DNA from: Actinomycetales bacterium
GTDB lineage: Bacteria; Actinomycetota; Actinomycetes; Actinomycetales; Microbacteriaceae
Assembly: GCA_015655445.1 (NCBI GenBank)
Contig: JAATFA010000090.1
Location: forward strand, 1 to 42,252
Direction: 5' to 3'
Length of the DNA stretch: 42,252 bases
Below, piece by piece: positions 23,621 to 32,318 of this stretch. The notes under the pieces are model-generated. The model made no database searches. It saw only the letters and a list, made by a program, of their open reading frames with translations, and was not told where the DNA came from. A program made the position numbers and the translations under genes. Every line of letters starts with the position of its first letter. Positions within the stretch are counted from its first letter, which is position 1.

Positions 23621-25179
23621 GCTCGCCCGACCGTCGGCTCGGGCTCGGGCAGGGGAGCGGAGGACCGGTCGCCGCGCACGGCCTTCGCCACGAGCTCCGC
23701 GCTGATGAGGCACATCGGCAGGCCGATGCCCGGGATGGTCGTCGCCCCCGCGTAGAGCAGCCCGTGCACGCGACGCGAGCGGATCCGCCCGCGGAGGAAC
23801 GCGCTCTGCCGGAGCGTGTGCCCCGGGCCGAGCGCGGACCCGCGCCAGGAGTGGAGGTCGCGGGCGAAGTCGGCCGGACCGACCGTGCGGCGCACGACGA
23901 CGCGTCGCGCGAGGTCCGGCACGCCGCTGCGGCGCGCGAGCTCCGCGATCGCGCGGTCCGCGACGGCCTCCACCGCGGGGCTCCCCGCGCCGTCGACGCC
24001 GCCGAAGCCGATGCCGACGTCGGCGGGGACCGGCACGAGCAGGAACAGGTTCTCGTGTCCGGCGGGAGCGACGCCCGGGTCGGTCGCGCTCGGCATGCAC
24101 GCGTAGAACGACGCGGGGTCCGGCACCGAGGGGTGCGCACCGAGCACGGCGTCGAAGTTGCGGTCCCAGTCGGCCGCGAACGCGAGCGTGTGGTGGCGCA
24201 GCCCGGGCAGCCGGCCGCGCACCCCGAGCATGGCGAGGACGGCTCCGGGACCCGGCTGGGCCGTCCTCCAGTGGCGCTGCGAGCGCTCGCGGAGCGGCGG
24301 CGGCAGAAGCTCGGCGTCGCTGTAGTGCGCGTCGACCGTCGACACGACGAGGTCGGCGTGCTCCTCGACGAGCGCGCCCTCCTCGCGAACCGCGAGCCCG
24401 ACCGCTCGGCCGTCCTCGACGAGGATCCGCTCGACGGGCGTCGCGGTGCGGATCGTCGCCCCCGCTCGCTCGGCGAGGCGCGCGACGCGATCGATGAGCG
24501 CGCCGAAGCCGCCCAGGGGGTAGAGGACGCCGTCCGCGAGGTCGAAGCGGCTCATGAGGTGGTACAGGCTCGGCGCCGTGCGCGGCGAGGCGCCGAGGAA
24601 CACCGCCGGGTAGCCGAGGATCTGCCGCAGGCGGGGATCCCGCACGGTCCGCGCGACGCGCCCGTGCAGCGACTCGAGCAGCAGCCGCGCGAGCGTTCCC
24701 GGCCGGCGGAGCACGGGCGGTGCGAGCAGCGACGCGGCGCGCGAGAAGTCGGTGTAGAGGAAGTGCCGCATCGCGAGCTCGTAGCTCGCGTCGGCCGAGT
24801 CGAGGTAGCGGGCGAGCGCGGCGCCCGCGCCCGGCTCGATCGCCTCGAACTGGGCGATGCTGTGCGCGCGGTCCGCACGGACGTCGATCGGCTCGTCGAC
24901 GCCCTCGAAGAACACGCGATAGCCGGGATCGAGGCGCCGCAGGTCGAGCTCGCGACCGGCAGACGTGCCCATGAGGCGGAAGAAGTGCTGGAACACCTCT
25001 GGCATGAGGTACCACGACGGGCCGGTGTCGAAGCGGAACCCGCGCGTCTCCCACACGCCCGCGCGCCCGCCGACGCGAGGGGCGGCCTCGAAGGCCGTCA
25101 CGGCGTGCCCGTCGCGCGCGAGCAGCGCCGCGGCTGCGAGCCCCGAGATGCCGGCGCCGACGACGGCGACGGTGCTCAT
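23617..25179 (-). CDS. crtI: Phytoene desaturase (to lycopene)
   Basis: 520 aa, usual CrtI length. The N-terminal FAD motif is VVGAGISGLAAAALLARDG (about 5-23) followed by the acidic FEAAPRVGGRAG stretch. DTGPSWYLMPEVF (about 52-64) and the C-terminal signature region GLLYAGATTIPGIGLPMCLI (about 473-492) are present. It introduces four double bonds into phytoene, giving lycopene, as a membrane-associated FAD enzyme. Start ATG (25179) overlaps the crtB stop, and its stop overlaps crtYe. Confidence 0.95.
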   Translation of the reverse strand: MSTVAVVGAGISGLAAAALLARDGHAVTAFEAAPRVGGRAGVWETRGFRFDTGPSWYLMPEVFQHFFRLMGTSAGRELDLRRLDPGYRVFFEGVDEPIDVRADRAHSIAQFEAIEPGAGAALARYLDSADASYELAMRHFLYTDFSRAASLLAPPVLRRPGTLARLLLESLHGRVARTVRDPRLRQILGYPAVFLGASPRTAPSLYHLMSRFDLADGVLYPLGGFGALIDRVARLAERAGATIRTATPVERILVEDGRAVGLAVREEGALVEEHADLVVSTVDAHYSDAELLPPPLRERSQRHWRTAQPGPGAVLAMLGVRGRLPGLRHHTLAFAADWDRNFDAVLGAHPSVPDPASFYACMPSATDPGVAPAGHENLFLLVPVPADVGIGFGGVDGAGSPAVEAVADRAIAELARRSGVPDLARRVVVRRTVGPADFARDLHSWRGSALGPGHTLRQSAFLRGRIRSRRVHGLLYAGATTIPGIGLPMCLISAELVAKAVRGDRSSAPLPEPEPTVGRA

Positions 25180-26054
25180 CGCTCCTGGCCCCGGCGCAGC
25201 AGGGCGCTCGCGGCGAGCGCGGCCTTGCGGGCGGCGGCGACCCGCACGCGCCGCGCGACGATGGTCTGCGCGGGCGTCCGCCGAAGCTGCGCGGACAGCT
25301 CGCGATAGATCGCGTGCGCGGCGGCGACGGCGCGGCGGCTCGAGGGGGGCAGCTCCGGGATCACGGCGGCGGCCTGTGCGAGGCGTGCGTCGATGTCGTC
25401 GAGGATGATGTCGCGCTGCGCGTCGGTGAAGGTCGCCGGCTCGACGCCCGGGAAATAGCGCCGCCCGCGGTCGAGCGCGTCCTCGCCGATATCGCGCAGG
25501 AAGTTCACGCGCTGGAACGCCGAGCCGAGGGCCCTCGCCGCGAGCGACCACCGCGCATCGCGCGCGTCGTCCGCGGGAAGGCCGCAGCTGAAGCAGCGCA
25601 GGCACATGAGCCCCACGACCTCGGCGGAGCCGTAGACGTACTCGTCGAGCTCCCGTGCGCGGGTGAACGCGATGGGGGAGAGGTCGCGCCGCATGGCGGC
25701 GAAGAACGGGCGCGTGAGCTCCGTGCCGATCCCCGTCGCCCTCGCCGTGCGGGCGAAGGCGTGGACGACGAGGTTCGCGCTGTACCCCAGGCCGATCGCC
25801 CGCTCCGTCTCCTCCTCGAGCCGGTCGAGCGCCTCGCGGCACGCGTCGCGGTCGAGGCCCGCCTCCGCCGCGGGGCCGTCGACGATCTCGTCGGCGATGC
25901 GCACGAGGGCGTACACGTCGGCGACGCGCGCGCGCACCGCCGGGGCGAACAGACGGCTGGCCAGTCCGAAGGACGTCGAGTACGCCTGCAGCAGGCGCGC
26001 CGAGCTCCGCTCGGCGGTGCGGTCGTAGAGCGGGAGCCCCGTCGTGGCCGTCAT
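25176..26054 (-). CDS. crtB: Phytoene synthase
   Basis: 292 aa. It condenses two geranylgeranyl diphosphates to phytoene. The Asp-rich motifs are DEIVD (55-59) and the second one in RVNFLRDIGEDALDRGRRYF, and YSTSF (25-29) is at the expected site. The start overlaps the crtE stop (ATGA) and its stop overlaps crtI, so translation is coupled along the operon. Confidence 0.95.
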   Translation of the reverse strand: MTATTGLPLYDRTAERSSARLLQAYSTSFGLASRLFAPAVRARVADVYALVRIADEIVDGPAAEAGLDRDACREALDRLEEETERAIGLGYSANLVVHAFARTARATGIGTELTRPFFAAMRRDLSPIAFTRARELDEYVYGSAEVVGLMCLRCFSCGLPADDARDARWSLAARALGSAFQRVNFLRDIGEDALDRGRRYFPGVEPATFTDAQRDIILDDIDARLAQAAAVIPELPPSSRRAVAAAHAIYRELSAQLRRTPAQTIVARRVRVAAARKAALAASALLRRGQER

Positions 26055-27109
26055 CGCACGCGCTCCGCGGCGCTCGCGGCGATCGCGGTGAGGGCCTCGG
26101 CGAGCGGAGGCGGCAGGTGCGCCTGCCGGATGGCGGCGACGGCGTCCGCGGAGGCGCCCGCGACGAACGCCTCGACCGTCGCACGCGCTCCGCTCAGCTC
26201 GATCGCCGCGCGCAGCGTCGCCGCCCCGCTCTCGTCCAGCTCGGGATCGCCGAAGAGGGCGGACGCCTCCCTCCACAGCTCGTGCTCGCGCGCGGCCGCG
26301 ATGAGCAGCGTGCGCTTGCCCTCCCGCAGGTCGGAGAGCGCCGACTTGCCCGTGACGCTCTCGTCGCCGAAGACGCCGAGCAGGTCGTCGCGGGCTTGGA
26401 ACGCGAGGCCGAGATGGCGGCCGATGCGCGCGAGGGAGGTCGCGACGGTCGGGTCGGCGCCCCCGAGGAGCGCGCCCGCCTCGAGCGGAGCGCAGAACGA
26501 GTACTGGGCGGTCTTGCCGTCCATGAGGGCGAGGATGTCGTCCGCGTCCGCCTCGGGCGCGAGGGAGGCGAGCACGTCGGCGTGCTCCCCGCGCGCGGTC
26601 GCGAACAGCGCGTCGTCGATCACGCGGATGAGCGCACGGCGCACGCCGCCGGGGGCGTCGAGCTCGCCGACGAGCCGGTACGCGCTCGAGATGAGCAGAT
26701 CGCCCATGAGGATGCCGCACGCCTCGCCGCACGCGAGCGCGCGCTGGGGCGGCGCGCCGAGACGGGCGGCGGCCGCGGCGCTCCGCGCGATCACGTTGGG
26801 GCCGCCGCGACGGTACAGGTCGTGGTCGATCACGTCGTCGTGCAGCAGGAACGCGGTGTGCAGGAGCTCGAAGGCGGTCGCCAACGACACGGCGTCCCGG
26901 CTGCGCCCATGCGCGCCGGCGAAGGCGTCGTGCGCGAGCAGGACGAGGCGCGGGCGCAGGAGCTTGCCGCCGATCGAGGAGGCGCGAGCCGACTCCCACA
27001 GCTCGCGGTAGGCGGGATGCGCGGCGCGCCCGACGGCGTCGTCGAAGAAGGCGTCGAGCTGACGGACGACCTCGTCGACGCCCCACCGCGGCATGGTGTC
27101 GACGATCAT
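26051..27109 (-). CDS. crtE: Geranylgeranyl diphosphate synthase
   Basis: 352 aa polyprenyl synthetase, idsA-type. The first Asp-rich motif is DDVID (91-95), followed by RRGG; GGKLLRP is at 47-53. The second motif is the variant DDLLGVFGD (241-249), common in actinobacterial short-chain prenyltransferases. GKR-type residues (REGKRTLL) follow. It makes the C20 precursor of the carotenoid pathway. Start ATG 27109 has GGAGGG just upstream; the same ATG overlaps the stop of a possible small leader ORF (27106-27219). Confidence 0.94.
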   Translation of the reverse strand: MIVDTMPRWGVDEVVRQLDAFFDDAVGRAAHPAYRELWESARASSIGGKLLRPRLVLLAHDAFAGAHGRSRDAVSLATAFELLHTAFLLHDDVIDHDLYRRGGPNVIARSAAAAARLGAPPQRALACGEACGILMGDLLISSAYRLVGELDAPGGVRRALIRVIDDALFATARGEHADVLASLAPEADADDILALMDGKTAQYSFCAPLEAGALLGGADPTVATSLARIGRHLGLAFQARDDLLGVFGDESVTGKSALSDLREGKRTLLIAAAREHELWREASALFGDPELDESGAATLRAAIELSGARATVEAFVAGASADAVAAIRQAHLPPPLAEALTAIAASAAERVR

Positions 27110-27219
27110 GGGACCCTCCGCGGCGCGCGCTCGATGACGTCTGACCGGCCGGCGGGATCGACCCGGCGGAGCTCCGCGGCCTCGTCGGGTTCCGGTCGCG
27201 GAGGATCGTCGCTATGCAC
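27106..27219 (-). CDS. Possible 37-residue leader peptide upstream of crtE
   Basis: A GTG at 27219 is preceded at good distance by GAGGAGA and opens a 37-codon frame (beginning VHSDDPPRPEPDEAAELRRV) whose TGA overlaps the crtE ATG in the same ATGA arrangement used by every other junction of this operon. The product is acidic/basic, Pro-rich and has no hydrophobic segment or recognised motif. It may be a translational-coupling leader or the relic of a lost first gene. Real coding status is uncertain. Confidence 0.45.
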   Translation of the reverse strand: MHSDDPPRPEPDEAAELRRVDPAGRSDVIERAPRRVP

Positions 27220-27419
27220 CCGCTCTCCTCTTCGATAGCCAGGTGAGTGATGTTCCAGGCGAGCAGTAAACCATACGAGATCGCGCCCGGTCACGCGTCG
27301 TGAGCCTTCTGTCAGGGGGCGTCCCGCGCGTGCTCCGCCGCGGCTGACGACCGGCCCGACCCGGCCCGCTCGCACCGGCATCGCCGGCGGCGGCCGGTGG
27401 CCACGTGGTCGGCGGTGCG

Positions 27420-28253
27420 CTACTCGCTCTCGCCGGCCGCCTGGCTCACGCTGATGCGCGCCGCGATCTCCGCGGCCGCCTTCGTGAGCACGGGCACGGC
27501 CCGTCTCTCGAAGTCCTCGTCTACGCGCAGCGTCGGGCCGGACACCGAGAGCGCGGTGGGGGTCGGCGCGTGCGGGATCGGCACGGCGATGCAGCGCACA
27601 CCGAGCTCCTGCTCGCCGTCGTCGACGGCGTAGCCGCGGCGCCGGCACACCGTCAGGTCCTCGAGCAGGCTCTCGAGCGTGCCGTGACTGTGCTCCGTCG
27701 GGGTGGGCATCCCCATGCGCGAGACGATCCCGCGCACCGTCTCGTCGTCGAGCTGGCTGAGGATCGCCTTGCCGACGCCCGTGTCGTGCACGTTCACTCG
27801 GCGCCCCACCTCGGTGAACATGCGCATCGAGTGACGTGACGGCACCTGCGCGATGTAGCTGACCATGTCGCCGTCGAGCACGGCCATGTTCGCGGTCTCC
27901 TCGAGCTCGTCCACGACCTCGGCGAGGACGGGCAGCGAGGCCGCGCCGAGCTGGCGCACGGCGCTCTCGCCGATCGGGATCAGGCGAGGTCCGAGCGCGT
28001 ACCGTCGCCCCGGGAGCCTGCGCACGTACCCGCGGTTCGCGAGGGTGCGCAGCAGCCGGTGAATGGTCGGCAGCGGCAGCCCGGAGACGGACGCGAGCTC
28101 GCTGAGGGATTTCGTGCCGTCGCCCGTGGAGAGGATCTCGAGCAGGTCGAGCACGCGCTCGACCGACTGCACGCCGCCGGCGCGCTCGACCGTGCCGGCC
28201 TTCGCCTCCGACTGCCGTGATCTCGCCGTCGACTCCACCGATCCGGCCGTCAT
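27420..28253 (-). CDS. IclR-family transcriptional regulator
   Basis: 277 aa. The N-terminal HTH is at about 28-80 (SVERVLDLLEILSTGDGTKS, then SELASVSGLPLPTIHRLLRT) and the IclR effector domain at about 95-265, with GVGKAILSQL and the final NSAP-like region. The ATG at 28253 is chosen because AGGAGAGG lies upstream. The gene is read in the same direction as the GH gene at 28402, whose stop it follows, and similar operator-like boxes lie in front of iclR, the GH gene, the TIM-barrel gene and the sugar ABC operon. It is the likely regulator of the whole 28.4-37.5 kb locus. Confidence 0.92.
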   Translation of the reverse strand: MTAGSVESTARSRQSEAKAGTVERAGGVQSVERVLDLLEILSTGDGTKSLSELASVSGLPLPTIHRLLRTLANRGYVRRLPGRRYALGPRLIPIGESAVRQLGAASLPVLAEVVDELEETANMAVLDGDMVSYIAQVPSRHSMRMFTEVGRRVNVHDTGVGKAILSQLDDETVRGIVSRMGMPTPTEHSHGTLESLLEDLTVCRRRGYAVDDGEQELGVRCIAVPIPHAPTPTALSVSGPTLRVDEDFERRAVPVLTKAAAEIAARISVSQAAGESE

Positions 28254-28323
28254 CGTGCCATCCTCTCCTGCGGACGCCGTCGCGGCAGCCACGCCGATGG
28301 CCGGCGGCAACGTGACCACACTA

Positions 28324-28338
28324 TTCCACTATGCGAAA
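28324..28338 (-). promoter_or_regulatory. IclR-type operator box upstream of iclR
   Basis: On the minus strand TTTCGCATAGTGGAA (28338-28324) agrees at 11 of the first 13 positions with TTCCGCATATTGG at the sugar ABC promoter (34228). It lies 70-85 bases upstream of the iclR start, between possible promoter elements. Unlike the other promoters, no convincing second box 21 bp away was found. Confidence 0.5.
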
Positions 28339-28401
28339 ACCATCATCGCACGCAGCGGAGGAGGTGTGGCCCGAGCGTGAGAGCGTGCCGCGCGGCCGGC
28401 A

Positions 28402-30594
28402 TCACGCCCCTGGTCCGACCACGACGATCTCGTGGTCGACGATGGGGGGCACCGTGAACCGCGCCGTGCCGTCGCCGATCGCGGCGTCGAGCCGGACGTC
28501 GGCGACGAGCGCGTGCGCGGCACCGCCGGTGAGGGCGGGATGCGTGAGCCGCACGGTGAGCGCCTCCGTCGGCAGGGCCTCGGCGAGCGTGCCGGGGATC
28601 GGGGACGGCGCCGCGACGTTGACGAGGTGCAGGATGAGCCGCCCCTCCTGCTGGTAGACGTTGCAGTCCACCTGCCCTGCGCCCGTGACCTCGAGCATGG
28701 ACTGCCCGCCGAGCTGCCAGCGGACGGCGTTCGCGATGAGCGTGAGGTGGTCGGGGCGCAGCTCGCGTCCCGCGCTGCGATCGAAGTCGGCCGCGAAGTA
28801 GACGACTGCCGCGCCGTTCGGCAGGCGGCGCGCGGTGATCGCGGGGATCGTCGTCGGCGTGGACGGCAGCCACGCGAACTCCGGCGGGTAGAACGGGAAC
28901 GGCTCCACGTAGGTGCCGAGCACAGCGGCGTCGGTCGCCTCGACGCGCTCGAGCCGGCCGCCGAAGCTCACGATGTCCGTCTTCTCGAGCGTCGCGAAGA
29001 TCGCAGCGACGTCGTCGGCGGTGATGCCGGCCGTGCGCGCGGTGCGGTCGAAGCGCACGTAGTCGTGCCGGTCCCACACCTCGATGTCCGAGCCGAGCGG
29101 CTGGTCGCTGCCGGTCGCCTCGCCGAGCGAGCGCACCCCGAGGAGGTCTGCGAGCAGGAAGTCCTCGCGGGGCTGCCCCTCGTCGTCCTTGAGGCTCGTC
29201 GAGCCCGTCGCGAGGACGGAGACGCCGCGGTCGACGAGCGCGCGGACCGCGTCGGCCTCCGCCGGCGTCATGACGGCGAGGTCGGGCAGGACGAGGACGC
29301 GGACGCTCTCGCCGAGCGTCGCGAGGTCGTCGATGTGCACCGGGATGTAGGGAATGCGCGCGCGAGAGAGAGCGGTGACGACGCCGCGGTACGGGTTGAC
29401 GGCGCGGTTCTGCACGTCGTCGGTGCCGTGGAACGCGTTGTTGGCCTCGGCCCACGCGACCGCCACCTGCGCGATCGGCGTGCGATCCACGAGGTATCGC
29501 TCGGCGCGCGCGTGGAACGCGAACAGCGGCACGGGCGTGTCGTACTGGCGACGATCCTCGTGCACGGCACTGATGTGGTGCCACCACGGCTGGATGCCGC
29601 CCGCGAACGCCGAGGCCGCCCACGCGCGCACCTCGGGCTCGGGCATGCTCGTCGCCCGGAAGAAGCCCGAGCCCGCGCTGTACATCGCCATGCTCTCGGG
29701 CATGAGCACGTCCCATCCGACGATGCCGTGCAGGCGCTTGCCGACGTCGGCGTTCGACATGAAGCCGTCGTGCGGCGTGCGCCGCTGGTGGTCGACGAAC
29801 ATGATGCGCGGCTTCGCGACGCGCGCGATCGCGTGCAGGTCCTGGAAGCGGCCGACCTCGTGCCCCTGGTCGCCGCTCACCATCCCCACCCAGACGCAAT
29901 CGGGACCGCCGACCTCGGAGGTGATCCGGGTGTTCTCGGCCCACACCTCGGTGCGCCGGTCGAAGTTCCACCGCACCCACGCGCGGTAGACGGGGTCGCT
30001 CCAGTCGTGACGCTCGGGCAGCTCGGCCCCGGCGCGCGCGCGGAAGGCGTCGACGCAGTTCGCGCAGTAGCAGATCGTGTTCGAGGCGAGGCCGGCCCAG
30101 CTGTTGTCGGCGAAGCCGTCGGGGTGGCTGCGCTCGATGATCTCGCGGAAGACCGCGGGCAGGAACTCGCGGTAGTAGCCGCTGTTGATGCACGCGATGT
30201 AGTTGGGGCCCGCCATGTACGGCCGGTCGTCGCGGTCCCGCGCGAACCACTCGGGGTGCTCGTCGAAGAGCGACCGGTCGGCGCGATTGGAGTCCATGCG
30301 GGCGATGACCGTGAGGCCCTCCTCGCGGGCGGCCGCGACGATCTCGCCGTACAGGTCGCGGTCGCCGAGCGTCGTGGCGCGGTGCTGCGGGTAGCGGCTG
30401 GGGTAGTACGCGACGATCCCGCCGGCGTTGACGATCACGCCCTGGATGCCCGTCACCCGCCACCGCTCGCGCCAGAACTCGGCGTCGTAGCGCGCCGGGT
30501 CGGCCTCGGTCAGGTTGGTCTGGCCCCAGCGCAGGGTGCGCTCGTACCACGGGACGGTGGCGGGCGCGGCGGTGTCGGTCTGGACGGTGGTCAC
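28402..30594 (-). CDS. Glycoside-hydrolase-like protein with beta-galactosidase trimerisation domain
   Basis: 730 aa, no signal peptide, so intracellular. Residues about 30-370 form an amylase-like TIM barrel of the GHL6 type: RMDSNRAD (99-106), YIACINSGYYREF (132-144), the DGFADN loop (159-164) and the CYCANC cluster (C175, C177, C180), a metal-site-like motif seen in GH42 relatives. About 400-580 is a GATase-like beta-galactosidase trimerisation domain (RVLVLPDLAVMTPAEADAVR) and the C-terminus is beta-rich. It should cleave an imported glycoside. GTG start at 30594 with AGGGAA upstream. The promoter carries paired operator boxes. Acid/base residues cannot be assigned with certainty. Confidence 0.82.
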   Translation of the reverse strand: MTTVQTDTAAPATVPWYERTLRWGQTNLTEADPARYDAEFWRERWRVTGIQGVIVNAGGIVAYYPSRYPQHRATTLGDRDLYGEIVAAAREEGLTVIARMDSNRADRSLFDEHPEWFARDRDDRPYMAGPNYIACINSGYYREFLPAVFREIIERSHPDGFADNSWAGLASNTICYCANCVDAFRARAGAELPERHDWSDPVYRAWVRWNFDRRTEVWAENTRITSEVGGPDCVWVGMVSGDQGHEVGRFQDLHAIARVAKPRIMFVDHQRRTPHDGFMSNADVGKRLHGIVGWDVLMPESMAMYSAGSGFFRATSMPEPEVRAWAASAFAGGIQPWWHHISAVHEDRRQYDTPVPLFAFHARAERYLVDRTPIAQVAVAWAEANNAFHGTDDVQNRAVNPYRGVVTALSRARIPYIPVHIDDLATLGESVRVLVLPDLAVMTPAEADAVRALVDRGVSVLATGSTSLKDDEGQPREDFLLADLLGVRSLGEATGSDQPLGSDIEVWDRHDYVRFDRTARTAGITADDVAAIFATLEKTDIVSFGGRLERVEATDAAVLGTYVEPFPFYPPEFAWLPSTPTTIPAITARRLPNGAAVVYFAADFDRSAGRELRPDHLTLIANAVRWQLGGQSMLEVTGAGQVDCNVYQQEGRLILHLVNVAAPSPIPGTLAEALPTEALTVRLTHPALTGGAAHALVADVRLDAAIGDGTARFTVPPIVDHEIVVVGPGA

Positions 30595-30625
30595 GGATTC
30601 CCTGGCCTTTCGAGGTCGCCATTGA

Positions 30626-30667
30626 TTTCTTATTGCAGAGACTATTTTCCGTATTGTGGTATGTCAA
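30626..30667 (-). promoter_or_regulatory. Promoter of the GH gene with two operator boxes
   Basis: On the minus strand TTGACA (30667-30662) and TAGTCT (30644-30639) have a 17-base spacer. The box TTCCGTATTGTGGTA (plus-strand reading, 30647-30661) fills that spacer exactly. A weaker copy, TTTCTTATTGCAGAG (30626-30640), overlaps the start site and begins 21 bp from the first. This geometry fits repression. Confidence 0.6.
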
Positions 30668-30706
30668 CGCGATCTGGCCGCGATCGGAACGAGTCCGCTC
30701 GCCCCG

Positions 30707-30768
30707 TTGACGAGCGCGAGCTCCCCAATTACTGTCGTATCGTGAAAGAATAATATCGCATCTCGACG
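30707..30768 (+). promoter_or_regulatory. Promoter of the TIM-barrel/AKR operon with two operator boxes
   Basis: TTGACG (30707-30712) and TACTGT (30730-30735) are 17 bases apart. The box TGTCGTATCGTGAAA (30733-30747) overlaps the -10 and start; a weaker box TATCGCATCTCGACG begins at 30754, again 21 bp later. The first resembles the boxes at 30647 and 34228. Confidence 0.5.
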
Positions 30769-30802
30769 CAGCGATCGCCCCTCGGCGCCAGGAGGAACAG
30801 CA

Positions 30803-32242
30803 ATGGAGCGACCATTCCGCACTGCCGTGCGCGTGGGTGCGACGTCCGTTCTCGACGAGAGCGCGGCTCGGGTGCTCGAGACGGTGCGCGAACGCGCCGA
30901 GGCGGACACGGTCGTCGTGACCGCCGCGACCTGGTCGCGCGAGAGCGGCGGTCGCACGACGCGCGCCGACGTCGGGCACGGCGTGCCCGGTCCCGATCCG
31001 GAGTGGGTCGGGGGTGCCTACGCGGCCGTGCGGCCCGAGTACTACCGCCGTACCGTCCTCGGGCCCGTGCCGCGAGCGCGCGACGCGGGGGAGCGCGACG
31101 TGCTCGCGGAGACCCTCGCCGCCGCGCGCGAGCGCGACGTCGCCGTCTACGCGCTCGTCGACGAGAGCGCCGCGGCGCCCGAGCTGCGGCGCAGGCCCGG
31201 ATTCCCCGGCTGCCTCGAGGTCGACATGTGGAACAAGCCGGCACGGCGGCCGTGCTACGCCAACCCGGACTACCGCGAATGGCACCTCGGGTTCGTCGAG
31301 GACGTGCTGACCGGCTACGAGATCGACGGCCTGACCTGGCGCGCCGAGCGTTTCGGTCCGCTCACCCTGCTCGCGCAGCAGCCCACGCCGCAGGGCCTCG
31401 GCCTCGTCAGCTGCTTCTGCCGCTGGTGTCTCGCCCGCGCGGACGAGCGGGGCGTCGACTGGCGTCGGGCGCAGACGGGCTTCCGCCGGCTCGTGCTGCT
31501 CAACGCGGCCGTGTCCTCGGGAGAGCGCCCCGTGGAGGGGGTCTTCTCCTCTTACTGGCGCCTGCTGCTCGGCTTCCCCGAGATCCTCGCCTGGCAGTCG
31601 CTGTGGACGGACGGCCAGGTGCAGCTGTACCGCGACGTCTTCGGGCTGGCGCGCGCGATCCGGCCCGAGATCGAGGTCGGCTGGGACCTGGACCCGATGG
31701 CGACCGTGAGCCCGTTCGTGCGGGCGAGCCTCGACTTCTCCGAGCTCAGCCACATCTGCGATTCCCTCACCCTCGGCACGTACGACGCGAGCGGCGGCGA
31801 GGCGCTCGGCCGGCTCGCGCGGGACATGTCCCGCGCCCTGTTCGGCGACCTGGACGAGGGGGCGGCGTACGGCCTGCTGCAGGCGATGCTCGGGGTGGAG
31901 GAGGCCTCTCTCGACGAGGTCGCCGAGGCCGGGCTCTCCGCGGAGTACGTGCGCCGCGAGGTCGCGCGCGGAGTGACGACGAACGAGGGCAGGTGCCTCG
32001 TCTACGCGGGCATCGACGTCGGGGCGCCCGCCCTGCGCGAGCCAAGTCCCGACGGCACGCGCGGGCTCGCGGACGCGGATGGCGGTCCCGTGCGCTCCAC
32101 GCCCGAAAGGGTCGCCGCCGCCGTCGGCGCCGCACATGCGGGAGGGGCCTCCGGCATCGTGCTCGGGCGCAAGTACGCCGACATGCGCCTCGACGAGCTC
32201 GACGCCGTGGGCGCAGCGGTGCGGGCGTTGCGCGCGGCGTGA
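30803..32242 (+). CDS. Divergent TIM-barrel, glycoside-hydrolase-like protein
   Basis: 479 aa, cytosolic. No named family was recognised outright, but it shares landmarks in the same order with the 730-aa GH-like protein across the promoter: CYANPDYREW (151-160) against CINSGYYREF, YEIDGLTW (172-179) against HPDGFADN, then CFCRWC (C204, C206, C209) against CYCANC. It lacks the trimerisation domain. It looks like a shortened, diverged relative. E182 and D175 sit where active-site acids might be. A ribosome site AGGAGGAA precedes the ATG. It leads an operon with the aldo/keto reductase. Activity is unknown. Confidence 0.72.
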   Translation: MERPFRTAVRVGATSVLDESAARVLETVRERAEADTVVVTAATWSRESGGRTTRADVGHGVPGPDPEWVGGAYAAVRPEYYRRTVLGPVPRARDAGERDVLAETLAAARERDVAVYALVDESAAAPELRRRPGFPGCLEVDMWNKPARRPCYANPDYREWHLGFVEDVLTGYEIDGLTWRAERFGPLTLLAQQPTPQGLGLVSCFCRWCLARADERGVDWRRAQTGFRRLVLLNAAVSSGERPVEGVFSSYWRLLLGFPEILAWQSLWTDGQVQLYRDVFGLARAIRPEIEVGWDLDPMATVSPFVRASLDFSELSHICDSLTLGTYDASGGEALGRLARDMSRALFGDLDEGAAYGLLQAMLGVEEASLDEVAEAGLSAEYVRREVARGVTTNEGRCLVYAGIDVGAPALREPSPDGTRGLADADGGPVRSTPERVAAAVGAAHAGGASGIVLGRKYADMRLDELDAVGAAVRALRAA

Positions 32243-32318
32243 GAGCCGAAGGCGCTCCCGCGGCGGAAAGCGCCCGGGGCGAGGACCAGATGAGCGAGGA
32301 CAGGAGAGGCGACAAGCG

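Noticed and set aside
27373-27399. Hairpin CACCGGC...GCCGGTG after iclR as a terminator
   Set aside because: A 7-bp stem with a 13-base loop and no T-run is common by chance at this GC content.
28432-30753. Plus-strand 773-codon open frame antisense to the GH gene
   Set aside because: It is Arg/Val/Asp/Glu-rich low-complexity sequence caused by the high GC content; the minus strand has a recognisable enzyme.
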